From Skermanella stibiiresistens SB22 (GTDB taxonomy: Bacteria; Pseudomonadota; Alphaproteobacteria; Azospirillales; Azospirillaceae), in contig NZ_AVFL01000018.1 in the NCBI RefSeq assembly GCF_000576635.1, positions 81,535-145,534 of the forward strand: a stretch of 64,000 nucleotides of DNA, written 5' to 3'. Position 1 is the stretch's first letter. Each line of letters starts with the position of its first letter. Shown here in pieces: positions 17,492 through 28,800 of this stretch. The translations under genes were made by a program, and so were the position numbers. A model generated the notes under the pieces. The model was not told where the DNA came from, searched no databases, and saw only the letters and a list, made by a program, of their open reading frames with translations.

Positions 17492-17794
17492 ATGCAGCGA
17501 GAGTTAACAACGAAAATCAGGAACAACCCCAAATTCGCGGAGCTTACGAGCAAGCGTACCGCCTTCGGTTGGACCCTGTCGATCGTGATGCTGGTGATCT
17601 ATTACGGCTTCATCCTCGTCGTCGGGTTCGCCCCGAAATTGCTGGGCACGCCAATCTTCGGCGTGATCACCCTGGGGATCCCGCTTGGCGCGGCGATCAT
17701 CGTCTCCGCCTTCGTGCTGACCGGCATCTACGTGCGCCGCGCCAATTCCGAGTTCGACGAACTGAACCGGCAGATCATCGAGGAAACGAAATAA
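17492..17794 (+). CDS. yjcH: DUF485 family inner-membrane protein YjcH
   Basis: 100 residues with two membrane helices ([19 protein letters not shown] and [20 protein letters not shown]) and the typical N-terminal [16 protein letters not shown]. The stop overlaps the actP start by 1 bp (TAATG), so the two are translationally coupled, as in the acetate permease operons of many proteobacteria. Its exact role is unsettled; it is usually treated as an accessory of ActP. Confidence 0.93.
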   Translation: MQRELTTKIRNNPKFAELTSKRTAFGWTLSIVMLVIYYGFILVVGFAPKLLGTPIFGVITLGIPLGAAIIVSAFVLTGIYVRRANSEFDELNRQIIEETK

Positions 17795-19500
17795 TGAAGC
17801 GCGTCATCGCAGCATCCGCGGCGGCATCGGCCGCCGCCGCCGCCCTGGCGGTTCCCGGCGTGGCGCTGGCCGCCGACGCGATCGCCGGCGCGGTCCAGAA
17901 GCAGGCGACCAACTGGACCGCCATCATCATGTTCCTGATCTTCGTGGTGGCGACACTCGGGATCACCTATTGGGCGGCATCCAAGACCAAGTCGGCCAAG
18001 GACTTCTACGCGGCCGGCGGCGGCATCACCGGCTTCCAGAACGGCCTGGCGATCGCCGGTGACTACATGTCGGCGGCCTCGTTCCTGGGCATCTCGGCCC
18101 TGGTCTACACCTCGGGCTTCGACGGGCTGATCTACTCGATCGGCTTCCTGGTCGGCTGGCCGGTCATCCTGTTCCTGATCGCGGAGCAGTTGCGCAACCT
18201 CGGCAAGTACACCTTCGCCGACGTGGCGTCCTACCGCCTCCAGCAGACCCCCATCCGCACGCTGGCGGCGTCGGGCTCGCTGGTCGTCGTGGCGCTGTAC
18301 CTGATCGCCCAGATGGTCGGCGCCGGCAAGCTGATCCAGCTGCTGTTCGGCCTGCAATACAATTACGCGGTCATCCTGGTCGGCGTCCTGATGGTCATGT
18401 ACGTGACGTTCGGCGGCATGCTGGCCACCACCTGGGTGCAGATCATCAAGGCTGTCCTGCTGCTGTCCGGCGCCTCGTTCATGGCGCTGATGGTGCTGGT
18501 CACCTACAACTTCAACTTCGCCGCCCTGTTCCAGGCCGCCGTCGAAATCCACCCGAAGCATCTGGCGATCATGGAGCCCGGCACCCTGGTCAAGGACCCG
18601 GTCTCGGCGATCTCGCTGGGCATAGCACTGATGTTCGGCACGGCAGGATTGCCGCACATCCTGATGCGCTTCTTCACCGTCGCCGACGCCAAGGAGGCCC
18701 GCAAGTCGGTCTTCTACGCCACCGGCTTCATCGGCTACTTCTACATCCTGACCTTCATCATCGGCTTCGGCGCCATCGTCCTCCTGATGAACGATCCCAG
18801 CTACTTCAAGCTCGGCGCCGACGGCGTCACCTACGACAAGCTGAAGGACATGATCGGTGGCAACAACATGGGCGCCATCCATCTCTCCAAGGCGGTCGGC
18901 GGCGACCTGTTCATGGGCTTCATCTCGGCCGTCGCGTTCGCCACGATCCTCGCGGTGGTGTCGGGCCTGACGCTGGCGGGCGCCTCCGCCGTGTCCCACG
19001 ACCTCTACGCCTCGGTCTTCCGCCGCGGCCGGGTCAACGAGGTGCAGGAAATCCGGGTGTCGAAGATGGCGACCGTGGTCCTCGGCGTCCTCGCGATGGT
19101 CCTGGGCATCGCCTTCGAGCAGCAGAACATCGCCTTCATGGTCGGCTTGGCCTTCGCCATCGCCGCCTCGGCCAACTTCCCGATCATCGTGATGTCGATG
19201 TTCTGGAAGAAGCTGACGACGCGCGGCGCCCTGATCGGCGGCTTCCTCGGCCTGATCAGCGCCACGGTGATGGTGATCCTGGGCCCGACCGTGTGGGAGA
19301 GCGTGCTGGGCAACGTCAAGGGCAGCGCGCCCTTCCCCTACGACAACCCGGCGATCTTCTCGGTTCCGCTCGCCTTCATCGGCACCTGGCTGTTCTCGAT
19401 CATGGACAAGAGCCAGAACGCCGCCGACGAGGAAGCGGCCTTCGAGGCCCAGTACATCCGGTCGCAGACCGGCCTGGGCGCCGAGGGCGCCTCGCACTGA
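17794..19500 (+). CDS. actP: Acetate/cation symporter ActP
   Basis: 568-residue sodium:solute symporter family permease. It has an N-terminal signal-like segment ([16 protein letters not shown]) followed by about 13 transmembrane helices. Conserved motifs include [20 protein letters not shown] and [19 protein letters not shown]; the C-terminus ([18 protein letters not shown]) is also typical of ActP. It imports acetate and other short carboxylates with a cation. It overlaps yjcH by 1 bp and is followed by two strong hairpins. Confidence 0.96.
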   Translation: MKRVIAASAAASAAAAALAVPGVALAADAIAGAVQKQATNWTAIIMFLIFVVATLGITYWAASKTKSAKDFYAAGGGITGFQNGLAIAGDYMSAASFLGISALVYTSGFDGLIYSIGFLVGWPVILFLIAEQLRNLGKYTFADVASYRLQQTPIRTLAASGSLVVVALYLIAQMVGAGKLIQLLFGLQYNYAVILVGVLMVMYVTFGGMLATTWVQIIKAVLLLSGASFMALMVLVTYNFNFAALFQAAVEIHPKHLAIMEPGTLVKDPVSAISLGIALMFGTAGLPHILMRFFTVADAKEARKSVFYATGFIGYFYILTFIIGFGAIVLLMNDPSYFKLGADGVTYDKLKDMIGGNNMGAIHLSKAVGGDLFMGFISAVAFATILAVVSGLTLAGASAVSHDLYASVFRRGRVNEVQEIRVSKMATVVLGVLAMVLGIAFEQQNIAFMVGLAFAIAASANFPIIVMSMFWKKLTTRGALIGGFLGLISATVMVILGPTVWESVLGNVKGSAPFPYDNPAIFSVPLAFIGTWLFSIMDKSQNAADEEAAFEAQYIRSQTGLGAEGASH

Positions 19501-19524
19501 GTTCCCGAACGCTTGTACCAAATC

Positions 19525-19548
19525 GTCACGGGGGTGATCCCCCGTGAC
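19525..19548 (+). other. Perfect hairpin after actP
   Basis: 10-bp perfect stem GTCACGGGGG / CCCCCGTGAC with a TGAT loop. It has no T-tract and is followed 16 bp later by a canonical terminator. It may protect the 3' end of the yjcH-actP message. Confidence 0.6.
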
Positions 19549-19564
19549 CCGGGATCTCGCCAAG

Positions 19565-19598
19565 ACGCCCCAAGGATGTCAAACCTTGGGGCGTTTTT
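19565..19598 (+). terminator. Rho-independent terminator of yjcH-actP
   Basis: An 11-bp perfect stem (ACGCCCCAAGG / CCTTGGGGCGT) with an 8-nt loop is followed by TTTTT. It lies 64 bp after the actP stop and 30 bp before the next gene. Confidence 0.9.
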
Positions 19599-19628
19599 CT
19601 TGACCTCAAACACCGAAGGGGCGCCGAC

Positions 19629-21467
19629 GTGCCCGAAGCCCTCAGTTTCACCAGCACACCTTTCGACCGCCTGACCGAGGGGGAGCGGGACCGCGTGGCG
19701 GCCGCCGCCGATCTCGCGGTCTGGCCCAAGGGCGCCACGATTCCCACCACTCCGGGTACCACCAATCCGGGACCCACCACCTCGGGCGGCACCGACGGGG
19801 CGGAGCGTCTCCACGTCGTCCTGAAAGGGCTGGTCCACGAGTTGAACGGGACCGAGGTGCTGGCGGCCTATGGTCCGGGCGAGAGCTTCGACGTCAAGGC
19901 GCTCCTCGGATCGCCCGGCACGAACGTCTTCGTCGCCCGCGAGGACACCGTCTGCCATTTGCTGCCCCGGGAGACGTTCCTGGACCTGATCCGGGCCAAT
20001 CCCCCCTTCGGCGCCTGGTTCCACCAGGAGATGGTCGAACGGCTGCGCGACTTGGCGGTGCGTCAGGCCAACCGCGAGATGACGTCGTTCATGATGGCCC
20101 GCATCCGGCAGGCCTATATCCATCCCGCGACCTATGTGGCGCCCGATTGCACCGCGCGCGACGCCGTCGCCGCCATGAAGGCGACGCGGTCGACCTCGCT
20201 GCTGGTGCGTGACGGCAAGGGTGGACCGGTCGGCATCCTCAGCGACCGCGACCTGCGCGACGCGGTGATCCTGGATGGCGCGCCGACCCATTCCCCGGTC
20301 GGGCCACTCGCGAGCTATTCCATGATCTCGCTGGAGATCGACGATTTCCTGTTCAACGCCCTGGTGGTCATGACCAAGCACGGCATCCGCCGCGTGGTCG
20401 TGACCGAGGGCGAGACGATCGTCGGCATCCTGGAGCAGGTCGACCTGCTGGGCTTCCTGTCCAACAACTCGCATATCGTCGCGATCCGGGTCGAACGCGC
20501 CTCCGATCTGGTCGACCTGCGCGCCGCCTCCGCCGAGATCCCGACGCTGATACAGGCGCTGCACGGCAATGGCGTCAAGGTCCAGTTCATCGCCGAGATG
20601 GTCACGGCGCTCAACCGCCGCATCTTCGCCAAGCTTTTCGAACTGCTGGCTCCACCGGATCTGGTGGCGAATTCCTGCCTGATCGTGATGGGCAGCGAGG
20701 GTCGCGGCGAGCAGATCCTCAAGACCGACCAAGACAACGGTCTGATCCTCCGCGACGGCTACACCTGCCCCGGCCTGGACGCGATCACGGCGGAGTTCTC
20801 CAAGGGGCTGATCGAGTTCGGCTATCCCCCGTGCCCCGGCGGCATCATGGTCAACACGCCGGAATGGACACGGCCGCTGGCCGGCTATCGATCGGCTATC
20901 CACGGCTGGGTCCACCACCCCGACGAGAGCGCGCAGTTGAACCTCGCGATCTTCTACGACGCGGCGGCCGTCGCTGGCGACGCCAGCCTGCTCGATCAGG
21001 CGCGCGACTACCTGATCGACACGCTGTCCAGCAACGACATGTTCTTTTCCCACTTCGCCCGGCCGACGCTCAGCTTCGACACGCCGATCGGCCTGTTCTC
21101 GCACCTCAAGGGCGAACAGCTCGACATCAAGAAGGGCGGCATCTTCCCCCTGGTCCATGGCGTGCGCAGCCTGGCGCTGGAGAAACGCCTGACCGAGCGC
21201 AACACGATCGACCGCATCCACGCGCTCCAGGCTTTGAACGTGTTCGACGCCACCATGGCGACCGAACTGAAGGAAGCCTTGCTGGCCCTGCTGGAACTGC
21301 GGCTCAAGCTGCGGCTGGCCGAGGGCGACATCGGCACTCAGACGGACAACCTGATCCGGCCCGATCGCTTGAACCGGCTCGAACGGGACCAGTTGAAGGA
21401 CTCGCTGTCGATCGTCAAGCGGTTCAAGGAATTCGTCACCTATCACTTTCACCTGAAGATGTTCTGA
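19629..21467 (+). CDS. cNMP-binding/CBS/DUF294 nucleotidyltransferase-like regulator
   Basis: 612 residues starting at GTG 19629. Domain order: a cyclic-nucleotide-binding-like domain (~10-130) with a Thr/Pro/Gly-rich insertion at ~38-55; two CBS domains (~150-285; ILSDRDLRDAVI, ILEQVDLLGFLS); a DUF294 nucleotidyltransferase-like domain with GSEGRGEQILKTDQDN (~355-370); and a DUF294 C-terminal helical domain. This architecture often lies next to actP and is thought to regulate carboxylate use. It is followed 2 bp later by an exonuclease-like gene, its usual partner. Confidence 0.9.
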   Translation: MPEALSFTSTPFDRLTEGERDRVAAAADLAVWPKGATIPTTPGTTNPGPTTSGGTDGAERLHVVLKGLVHELNGTEVLAAYGPGESFDVKALLGSPGTNVFVAREDTVCHLLPRETFLDLIRANPPFGAWFHQEMVERLRDLAVRQANREMTSFMMARIRQAYIHPATYVAPDCTARDAVAAMKATRSTSLLVRDGKGGPVGILSDRDLRDAVILDGAPTHSPVGPLASYSMISLEIDDFLFNALVVMTKHGIRRVVVTEGETIVGILEQVDLLGFLSNNSHIVAIRVERASDLVDLRAASAEIPTLIQALHGNGVKVQFIAEMVTALNRRIFAKLFELLAPPDLVANSCLIVMGSEGRGEQILKTDQDNGLILRDGYTCPGLDAITAEFSKGLIEFGYPPCPGGIMVNTPEWTRPLAGYRSAIHGWVHHPDESAQLNLAIFYDAAAVAGDASLLDQARDYLIDTLSSNDMFFSHFARPTLSFDTPIGLFSHLKGEQLDIKKGGIFPLVHGVRSLALEKRLTERNTIDRIHALQALNVFDATMATELKEALLALLELRLKLRLAEGDIGTQTDNLIRPDRLNRLERDQLKDSLSIVKRFKEFVTYHFHLKMF

Positions 21468-21469
21468 TC

Positions 21470-22015
21470 ATGCTGTCGGATCTCCGCAAGTCATTCAACC
21501 GGCGCCACCTGACCGATCCCGCCTACGCCTTCCTGTTCGACGAGGACACCAGTGGCGAGGCGATCGCCCTGGCCGTCGGCGCCAGTTCCTTCGACGCGGA
21601 GAAGGCGGAGCTGCTGGAGGTCGTGGCCATCCCGATCCGGGGCAACCTGCTACTGACCAGCCAGCGAAAACGTTTGACGGTGGGACCGGACGGGTGCGCC
21701 GAGGATATCGCGCTCGATCTGCTGCGTTTCGTCGGGTCCAGGCCGCTGGTCGGGTATTACCTGGCCTTCGCCGTCACCCTGCTCGACCGAGTGATCAAGC
21801 CGCGGATCGGCATCCAGATCCCCAATCCGGTGATCGAGGTGTCGAGCCTCTATTACGACCAGAACCGGCCGGTGACCGGACGCGCCGCCGCCGACCTGCG
21901 CTTCGACGCGATCCTCAAGGATCTCGACCTGCCGGAGCGAGGGACGCCAAGCCCCGTCGCCGACGCCGTCTCGTCCGGCCTGATCTATCTGACGCTTCGC
22001 CCGCCCACCGTCTGA
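21470..22015 (+). CDS. PolC/DnaQ-like exonuclease homologue with lost catalytic residues
   Basis: 181 residues. The family usually found behind the DUF294 gene is a DEDDh 3'-5' exonuclease. Here motif I, normally ALDxETTGLD, reads ALAVGASSFD, so the Asp and Glu are lost. Motif II, normally GYxxAFD, reads VGYYLAFAV, so its Asp is lost. The H of the third motif is not visible, and the segment between motifs I and II is short. The fold seems otherwise kept (PIRGNLLLTSQR; IPNPVIEVSSLYYDQ). The reading frame is intact, so it is probably expressed as a non-catalytic partner. ATG 21470 is 2 bp after the upstream stop. Confidence 0.8.
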   Translation: MLSDLRKSFNRRHLTDPAYAFLFDEDTSGEAIALAVGASSFDAEKAELLEVVAIPIRGNLLLTSQRKRLTVGPDGCAEDIALDLLRFVGSRPLVGYYLAFAVTLLDRVIKPRIGIQIPNPVIEVSSLYYDQNRPVTGRAAADLRFDAILKDLDLPERGTPSPVADAVSSGLIYLTLRPPTV

Positions 22016-22207
22016 GGGTTCCATTCGGCGGACCTACTTCATTCGATATCGCCACCGGCGCAACGTTTCGGGGCTTGGCGGGTTTTTGGCTCGACAAGGA
22101 CAAACCGCGCCGGGCACACACCGCGTCGGGTGGCTTGCCATTGCCACCCGCGTTAATGTTCCCGCGTCAGAAACGTTGTTTCCCGGAAACATGGATCAAG
22201 CGAACGG

Positions 22208-24553
22208 ATGATGATCGACCGTATCCTCGGCCGGTCGGCGCTCGGCCTCATGGTGGTCCTGCCCGTCCTGGCCCTGTCGCTCTGCGGCCTGGCGACCCTC
22301 CAGCCCGCCCACGCGCAGGTTTCCCCAGGAGGGGCGATGCCAGGAGGCTCGGCAACCGCGTCGGCTGCTCCCACGGCCCAGGAGCAGGACCCCACGCGCC
22401 AGCTCCAGGACTTGCTGGCGACCCTGGAGGATCCCGCCGCCCGCGACAGGCTGACGGCCCAGCTCCGCGCCTTGTTGCAGGCGCGCGCACAGACCCAGTC
22501 CCAGGAGGTCGAGCCGCCAAGCTCCAAGGTGCTGGAGTTCATGTCGGAACGGGTCGGTCGGCTCAGCCGCCAGATGATCGCGATCAGCAGCGTCTTCGCC
22601 GACCTGCCCGACACGGTGGACTGGCTCCAGGGACAGGCGACAGACGAGATGCGCCGGGACCGCTGGATCCAGGTGGCGCTGCAATTGGTGCTGGCCGTCG
22701 GCGCCGGTTTCCTGGCGAGCGCCGCGATGTCGCGGCTGCTGCGGCGCGCCCGCGCCTCGATCGAGAACCGGCGGACCGAGCGGATCGTGGCGAGGATCCC
22801 ATTGGTCATCCTCCGTACCCTGCTGGAACTTGTGCCGATCGGCGCCTTCGCCATCGCGGGCTATGGCACGCTGTCGATCACCGATCCGCCGCTTGTGGTC
22901 CGGCTGGTCGCCCTGATCGTGATCAACGCCACGATCCTGATCCAGCTCATCCTGGCGCTGGCGCGCGGTGTCCTGGCCCCCACCGCCGCCAACCTGCGCA
23001 TGCTGCCGATCGGCGCCGAGTCGGCCCATTACGGCTACATCTGGGCCCGGCGTCTGGCCTATCTGGCCGTCTATGGCTATTTCATCGCGGAAGCCGCCTA
23101 CATGCTCGGGCTGCCCAGCGGCTCGTACGAGGCGCTGCTCAAGCTGGTTGGGCTGGTCATCACGGCGATGCTGATCATCCTGATCCTGCAGAACCGCCGC
23201 GAGGTCGGGGAATGGCTGCGAGGGCGACCCCTGTCGGGCGGTGGCAACGGCCATGTCGAGGCGCAGGAGATCGCGTCCGGCAACCGAAGCGGCGCGTTCC
23301 GCGCCGCCCGCCGCCGGCTGGCCGATGTCTGGCACATCCTGGCGATCCTCTATCTGATGGTGATCTACGGCATCTGGGCGCTCAGCGTGCAGGACGGCTT
23401 CGAATACATGCTGAGGGCGACCGGCCTGTCCATGCTGGTCCTGATCGCGGCGCGGATCGTGGTCAACCTGATCGACGCGGCGATCCGCCATGGCTTCTCG
23501 ATCTCGCCCGAGGTCAAGCTGCAGTTCCCCTACCTGGAGGAACGGGCGAACCGCTACCTGCCGATCTTCCAGCGGGTGATCAAGGCGGTGATCTGGTTCT
23601 TCGCGCTGCTGGCCGTGCTCAACGCCTGGGGTGTCGACAGCTTCTCGTGGCTTGAATCGCCCCTGGGACAGCGGATCAGCTCCAGCGCCATCTCCATCGG
23701 CGTGGTCGTCGTCATGTCGGTGATCGCGTGGGAGATCACCAGCAATCTGGTCGAGCACTACCTGACAGGGACCGACCGCTACGGCACCCGGATCGAGCGC
23801 AGCGCCCGGGTCCGCACGCTCCTGCCGCTGCTCCGCAACGCCGTGATGGTCGTGCTGATCACCGTCGTCAGCTTGGTGGTCCTGTCCGAGGTCGGCGTCA
23901 ACATAGCGCCCCTGCTGGCCGGTGCCGGCGTCATCGGCCTGGCGATCGGCTTCGGATCGCAGACGCTGGTCAAGGACGTCATCACCGGGCTGTTCATCCT
24001 GTTCGAGGACACGATCTCGGTCGGCGACGTGGTCGATGTCGGCGGCGGCCACAGCGGTTTGGTCGAGGCGATCACCATCCGGACGATCAAGCTGCGCGAT
24101 CAGGCGGGCGGCGTCCACTCGATCCCGTTCAGCCAAGTCAACTCGGTGCTGAACCTGACCAAGGACTTCTCGTACTACGTCATGGACATCCGGGTCAGCT
24201 ATGACGACGACACCGACCGCGTGATCGGCGTGCTCAAGGAATTGGGCTCGGAATTGCAGCAGACGCCGCAGTTCGGCCGCCTGATCCTGGAGCCGATCGA
24301 AATCCTGGGCGTCGACGCCTTCATGGAGAACGCGATCATCGTCAAGGCCCGGATCAAGACCCGGCCGATCCAGCAATGGACGGTGGGCCGCGAGTTCAAC
24401 CGCCGCATGAAACGCCGGTTCGACGAGCTTGGCATCGTCATGCCGCTGCCGCAGCGCACGATCCACGTGCGGGGCGACGGTACTGCGCCAGCCATGATCG
24501 AGTCCCAGCCGACACAGGTCCAGGCACCGGCGCTGGCGGCGGGAAGACCATAA
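22208..24553 (+). CDS. Large MscS-family mechanosensitive channel
   Basis: 781 residues. It has a signal peptide (VLALSLCGLATLQPAHA), a periplasmic helical region (~35-155, LQDLLATLEDPAARDRLTAQ), about eight further membrane segments, and then the MscS core. The pore helix and beta domain are clear (GVIGLAIGFGSQTLVKDVIT; FILFEDTISVGDVVDVG). The C-terminus ends in a Pro/Gln-rich tail after RTIHVRG. This is the large, multi-span MscS type that releases solutes on osmotic downshock. ATG 22208 or 22211 may be used; no strong ribosome site is seen. The 192 bp before it hold no gene. Confidence 0.92.
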   Translation: MMIDRILGRSALGLMVVLPVLALSLCGLATLQPAHAQVSPGGAMPGGSATASAAPTAQEQDPTRQLQDLLATLEDPAARDRLTAQLRALLQARAQTQSQEVEPPSSKVLEFMSERVGRLSRQMIAISSVFADLPDTVDWLQGQATDEMRRDRWIQVALQLVLAVGAGFLASAAMSRLLRRARASIENRRTERIVARIPLVILRTLLELVPIGAFAIAGYGTLSITDPPLVVRLVALIVINATILIQLILALARGVLAPTAANLRMLPIGAESAHYGYIWARRLAYLAVYGYFIAEAAYMLGLPSGSYEALLKLVGLVITAMLIILILQNRREVGEWLRGRPLSGGGNGHVEAQEIASGNRSGAFRAARRRLADVWHILAILYLMVIYGIWALSVQDGFEYMLRATGLSMLVLIAARIVVNLIDAAIRHGFSISPEVKLQFPYLEERANRYLPIFQRVIKAVIWFFALLAVLNAWGVDSFSWLESPLGQRISSSAISIGVVVVMSVIAWEITSNLVEHYLTGTDRYGTRIERSARVRTLLPLLRNAVMVVLITVVSLVVLSEVGVNIAPLLAGAGVIGLAIGFGSQTLVKDVITGLFILFEDTISVGDVVDVGGGHSGLVEAITIRTIKLRDQAGGVHSIPFSQVNSVLNLTKDFSYYVMDIRVSYDDDTDRVIGVLKELGSELQQTPQFGRLILEPIEILGVDAFMENAIIVKARIKTRPIQQWTVGREFNRRMKRRFDELGIVMPLPQRTIHVRGDGTAPAMIESQPTQVQAPALAAGRP

Positions 24554-24699
24554 GTCTTCTAATAAGTTATTCACTCCCCTTTTTAGGCAGTAAAGAGAAA
24601 GGAGATGTGGATTAACTCTCGTATCGCGGGTAATCCTTGTGACTTCAGGTCAGCGCCGTGGGCTGCGTCGCCCTTGGCTATTCTCCGGAGTTGCGGGAT

Positions 24700-25848
24700 A
24701 TGCGCGTCAAACAGCTTGCCTGGACCCCAAAGCAGGGATGGGAGGTCTCGACACCTTCCGATAATCTGGATTCGGCCGATTTCGTCCTCTATTTCTTCAG
24801 CCCTGGACTGAATGGGGGACTGGACGGCCTGACGGCGCGCCTGTCCGAACTTGCCGCGCGCTTTCCCGGTGCCCCTCTGGTCGGATGCTCCACCGGCGGC
24901 GAAATCCTGGGGGACGAGGTGTTCGACGACTCCCTGGTCGCCGCGGCGATCGAGTTCGAATCGACCACCGTCCAGATCGCCAAGGTCCGGATCGGCGCGG
25001 ACACCTCCCACGAGGTCGGCCGCCGGCTGGCCGCCGAATTCGCGGCCGATGGCTTGCGGGCGCTGTTCGTGCTGTCGGACGGGACCGGGATCAACGGCAG
25101 CGACCTGATCCGCGGCCTTCAGGACGTGCTGGGCGGCGACATCACCATCACCGGTGGACTGGCCGGCGACGGCGCCGATTTCAAGATCACCCATGTCGGG
25201 GCGGGCGACGCTCCCGAGACCGGCAGGGTCGCGGCGATCGGCTTTTACGGTGAGGCCGTCACGATCGGCCACGGCAGCTACGGCGGCTGGCAGCCGTTCG
25301 GACCGGAGCGCAGGATCACCGGCTCCAACGGCAACGTCCTGCACACGCTGGACAACCAGCCGGCGCTCGACCTCTACAAGCGGTACCTGGGCGATCAGGC
25401 CGAGGGCTTGCCGGGAACGGCGCTGCTGTTCCCGCTGCGGATCGTCCGGCCCGACGGCGGCGAGGTCGTCCGCACCATCGTGGGAACCGACGACGCGACC
25501 AACACCATGGTCTTCGCCGGAGACCTTCCTGAAGGCAGCGTCGCCCAACTGATGCGGGCCAGCTTCGAGAAGCTGATCGACGGTGCCGGCGAGGCCGCCA
25601 CGATCGCTTCGGGAGAAGGCGGGGCACCCGAGGGTACACACCTCGCCATCCTCGTGTCGTGCATCGGGCGCAAGCTGGTGCTGGGCCAGCGCGCGTCGGA
25701 GGAGGTCGAGAGCGTGGTGGATGTGCTCGGCGACGACGCCCGCACCATCGGCTTCTACTCCTATGGGGAGATCTCGCCACAGGCGCGCACCGGGACATGC
25801 GAGCTGCACAACCAGACCATGACGATCACGACCATCGGCGAACGATGA
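24700..25848 (+). CDS. FIST domain sensory protein
   Basis: 382 residues: a FIST N domain (~25-220; FVLYFFSPGLNGGLDGL, LVGCSTGGEILGDEV, ITGGLAGDGADF) and a FIST C domain (~225-370; NQPALDLYKRYLG, CIGRKLVLGQRASEEVE, GFYSYGEISP). FIST domains are predicted small-ligand sensors found in signalling proteins. ATG 24700 starts MRVKQLAWTPKQGW, normal for the family; a GTG at 24658 is possible. The stop overlaps the start of the hybrid kinase (ATGA), so both products are made together. Confidence 0.92.
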   Translation: MRVKQLAWTPKQGWEVSTPSDNLDSADFVLYFFSPGLNGGLDGLTARLSELAARFPGAPLVGCSTGGEILGDEVFDDSLVAAAIEFESTTVQIAKVRIGADTSHEVGRRLAAEFAADGLRALFVLSDGTGINGSDLIRGLQDVLGGDITITGGLAGDGADFKITHVGAGDAPETGRVAAIGFYGEAVTIGHGSYGGWQPFGPERRITGSNGNVLHTLDNQPALDLYKRYLGDQAEGLPGTALLFPLRIVRPDGGEVVRTIVGTDDATNTMVFAGDLPEGSVAQLMRASFEKLIDGAGEAATIASGEGGAPEGTHLAILVSCIGRKLVLGQRASEEVESVVDVLGDDARTIGFYSYGEISPQARTGTCELHNQTMTITTIGER

Positions 25849-28800
25849 GCCTGCACCGGCTGCTGGAGCGCCAACTCAAGCGGGCGGCGCGCGGCCGCTC
25901 CGATGGGCAGCCCGACATGGCCGCCCTGCTGGAGATGGTGGACGCCGCCTATACCGAGGCGGATCAGGAACGCGCCCGGATCGAGCGCAGCACGCTCCTG
26001 ATGGAGGAGGAGTTGGAGGCGGTCAACCTCCGGATCCGGACGGAGGGTGCCGTGGTCGCCCGCACCATCCTGGACAATGTCGGCGAGGGCATCGTCACCG
26101 CCAACGACCGGGGCGTGATCGAGAGCGTCAACCGCGCCATCGAGACGATGTTCGGCTACTCGGAGGAGGAGTTGCGGGGCCGCAACCTGTCGATGCTGAT
26201 GGCTCTGGCGGACGCGGCCCCCCATGACGGCCATCTGGCGGGGTACCGCGGCAGTGCCGGCTCGCGGATCATCGGGCGCCAGCGCGAGGTGGTGGCGCTG
26301 AGGCGCTCCGGCGAAATCTTCCCGATCGAGCTGGCGGTGGCGGAGATCACGCTGGAGGAGGGCCGCAAGTTCATCGGCGTGATCCGGGACATCACGCTGA
26401 GGAAGAACGCCGAGCGCGAGATCCGCGAGAGCGAGCGCAGCTTCCGCCACTTCGCCGCCGCCGCCTCCGACTGGTTCTGGGAGATGGGGGCCGACCTGCG
26501 TTTCAGCCGGTTCCTGGGCAACTTCGAGGCGGTCCTCGGTCCCGCCGCCGAACTGTCGGTCGGCCGCACGCTCCCCGAGGTCATGGCCGAGACCTCCGAC
26601 GGCGATCTTCGGGAACATCGGCCGTTCCGCGGACTGACGGGATCGTTCCAGGACATCACCGGTGCCATGCGGACGATCAGCATCAATGGCACCCCGCTGT
26701 TCGACGACGAGGGCGGGTTCGCCGGATATCGCGGCACCGCGACCGACATCACCGCCTCGGTCGAGGCCGAACGGCGCGTCACCCAGGCGGAAGCGAAGCT
26801 GGCCGCCGCCATCGCCAGCATCTCGGAGGGGCTTGTCCTGTTCGACGCCGACGACCGGCTGGTTCTGTGCAATCAGGAATACCGGCGCATGTTCGCGTCG
26901 ATCGAAGGCATCCTGGTTCCGGGAACGCGGTTCGCCGACGCGCTGGCCGCCGCGGCGACGCGGTCCTACTGCACCGCCGGCTCGGCCGCCGAGGCGGAAT
27001 GGCTGCGAAGCCGGATGGAGGCGCATCGGCGCGCCGACGGCTCGCCCTTCCTGCACCACATGGCGTCCGGCGTCTCGATCGAGAGCACCGAGCGGCGGAC
27101 CCCCGACGGCGGCACCGTCGGCATCTACGTGGACGTGACCGAGCGGCGCCGGGTCGCCCGCGAACTGCTCGACGCCAAGGAGAAGGCGGAGGCGGCCGAC
27201 CACGCCAAGTCGGAATTCCTGGCCGCCATGAGCCACGAGATCCGCACGCCGATGAATGGCGTGATCGGCATGACCGGCCTGCTGCTCGACACGGCGCTGA
27301 CCGGCGACCAACGCTATTACGCCGAGACGATCCGCGAGAGCGGCGAGGCCCTGCTGGCCATCATCAACGACATCCTGGACTTCTCCAAGATCGAGGCCGG
27401 CCACCTGGAGCTGGAGGAGACCGAGCTGTCGATCCTGGACGAGGCGGAGGCGGTGGTGGAACTGCTGGCGCCGCGCGCCCTGTCCAAGGCGATCGAGATC
27501 GTCAGCTTCGTGCCGCCCTCGCTCCACAAGCTGGTGCGCGGCGATCCCGGCCGCCTGCGCCAGATCCTGCTCAATCTGGTCGGCAACGCGGTCAAGTTCA
27601 CCGCCAAGGGCGTCGTGTCGCTCCAGGTGATCGATCTCGCCGCCCGCGATGGTGGCGATGGTGGCGTCCGGTTCGTCGTCGACGATACCGGCATCGGCAT
27701 CCCGCCCGAGGCGATGGGACGGCTGTTCCGCCACTTCTCGCAGGTCGATTCGACCACGTCCCGCCGCTATGGCGGCACCGGGCTGGGGCTGGTCATCTCC
27801 AAGCGGCTGGTCGACCTGATGGGCGGCACCATCGGGGTGGAGAGCACGCCGGGCCGCGGCTCGACCTTCTGGTTCGAGATCCCGATGCCCCGCACCGGGC
27901 TTGAACCCGCCGCCAAGCAGGCGGATTGGTCGGTGCTGGCGGGCCGGCAAGTCCTGATCGTGGACGACACGGCGGTCAACCGCGACATCATGGCGCGTCA
28001 ACTGGCTCCCTGGGGAGTGGAGACGCGCACCGCCGTCTCGGCGGCGGAGGGCCTGATGACCCTGCGGCAGGCCAGCCGCTCCGGAACACCGTTCGACGCC
28101 GTCCTGCTCGACCACAACATGCCGGAGATGTCGGGCATCGACCTGCTGGCGATCCTCCGCGCCGACCCGAAGCTGCGCGATCTCAAGATCATCCTGTGCT
28201 CGTCGTCCGGCATCGGCGGGTTGAAGGACGAGTTGGTCGGGGTCGAGGTCGACGCCTTCCTGCACAAGCCGCTCCGCCACACCACCCTGCTGACCCGGCT
28301 GGCCGAACTCTTGGGCGGCGCCGTGCCCGATGGACAGGATCAGCGGTCCGCCCCGGCGGAAGCCGCAGTGCCGGCGCGGCGCCTGCGCATCCTGGTCGCC
28401 GAGGACAACCAGGTCAACCAGCAGGTCGCCACCGGCCTGATCACCAAGCTGGGGCACCGGGTCGACATCGCCGCCAACGGACGGGAGGCGGTCGAGGCGA
28501 TTTGCAACCTGCCCTACGATCTCGTCTTCATGGACATCCAGATGCCCGAGATGGACGGTTTCGAGGCGACCGCGGCGATCCGCAGGCTGAACGGCGGCCG
28601 CGCCGAGGTCCCGATCATCGCCATGACCGCCAACGCGATGGAGGGCGATCCCCAGAAGTGCCTGGCGGCTGGCATGGACGACTACATCGCCAAGCCGGTG
28701 GACCGCCGCAAGCTTGCCAACGCGCTGGGCTATTGGGCCAACCGACGCGGCGGTGACGTGGCCGCGCCCGAAGTGGTTCCGGTCGAGCCGGTCCCCGTCG

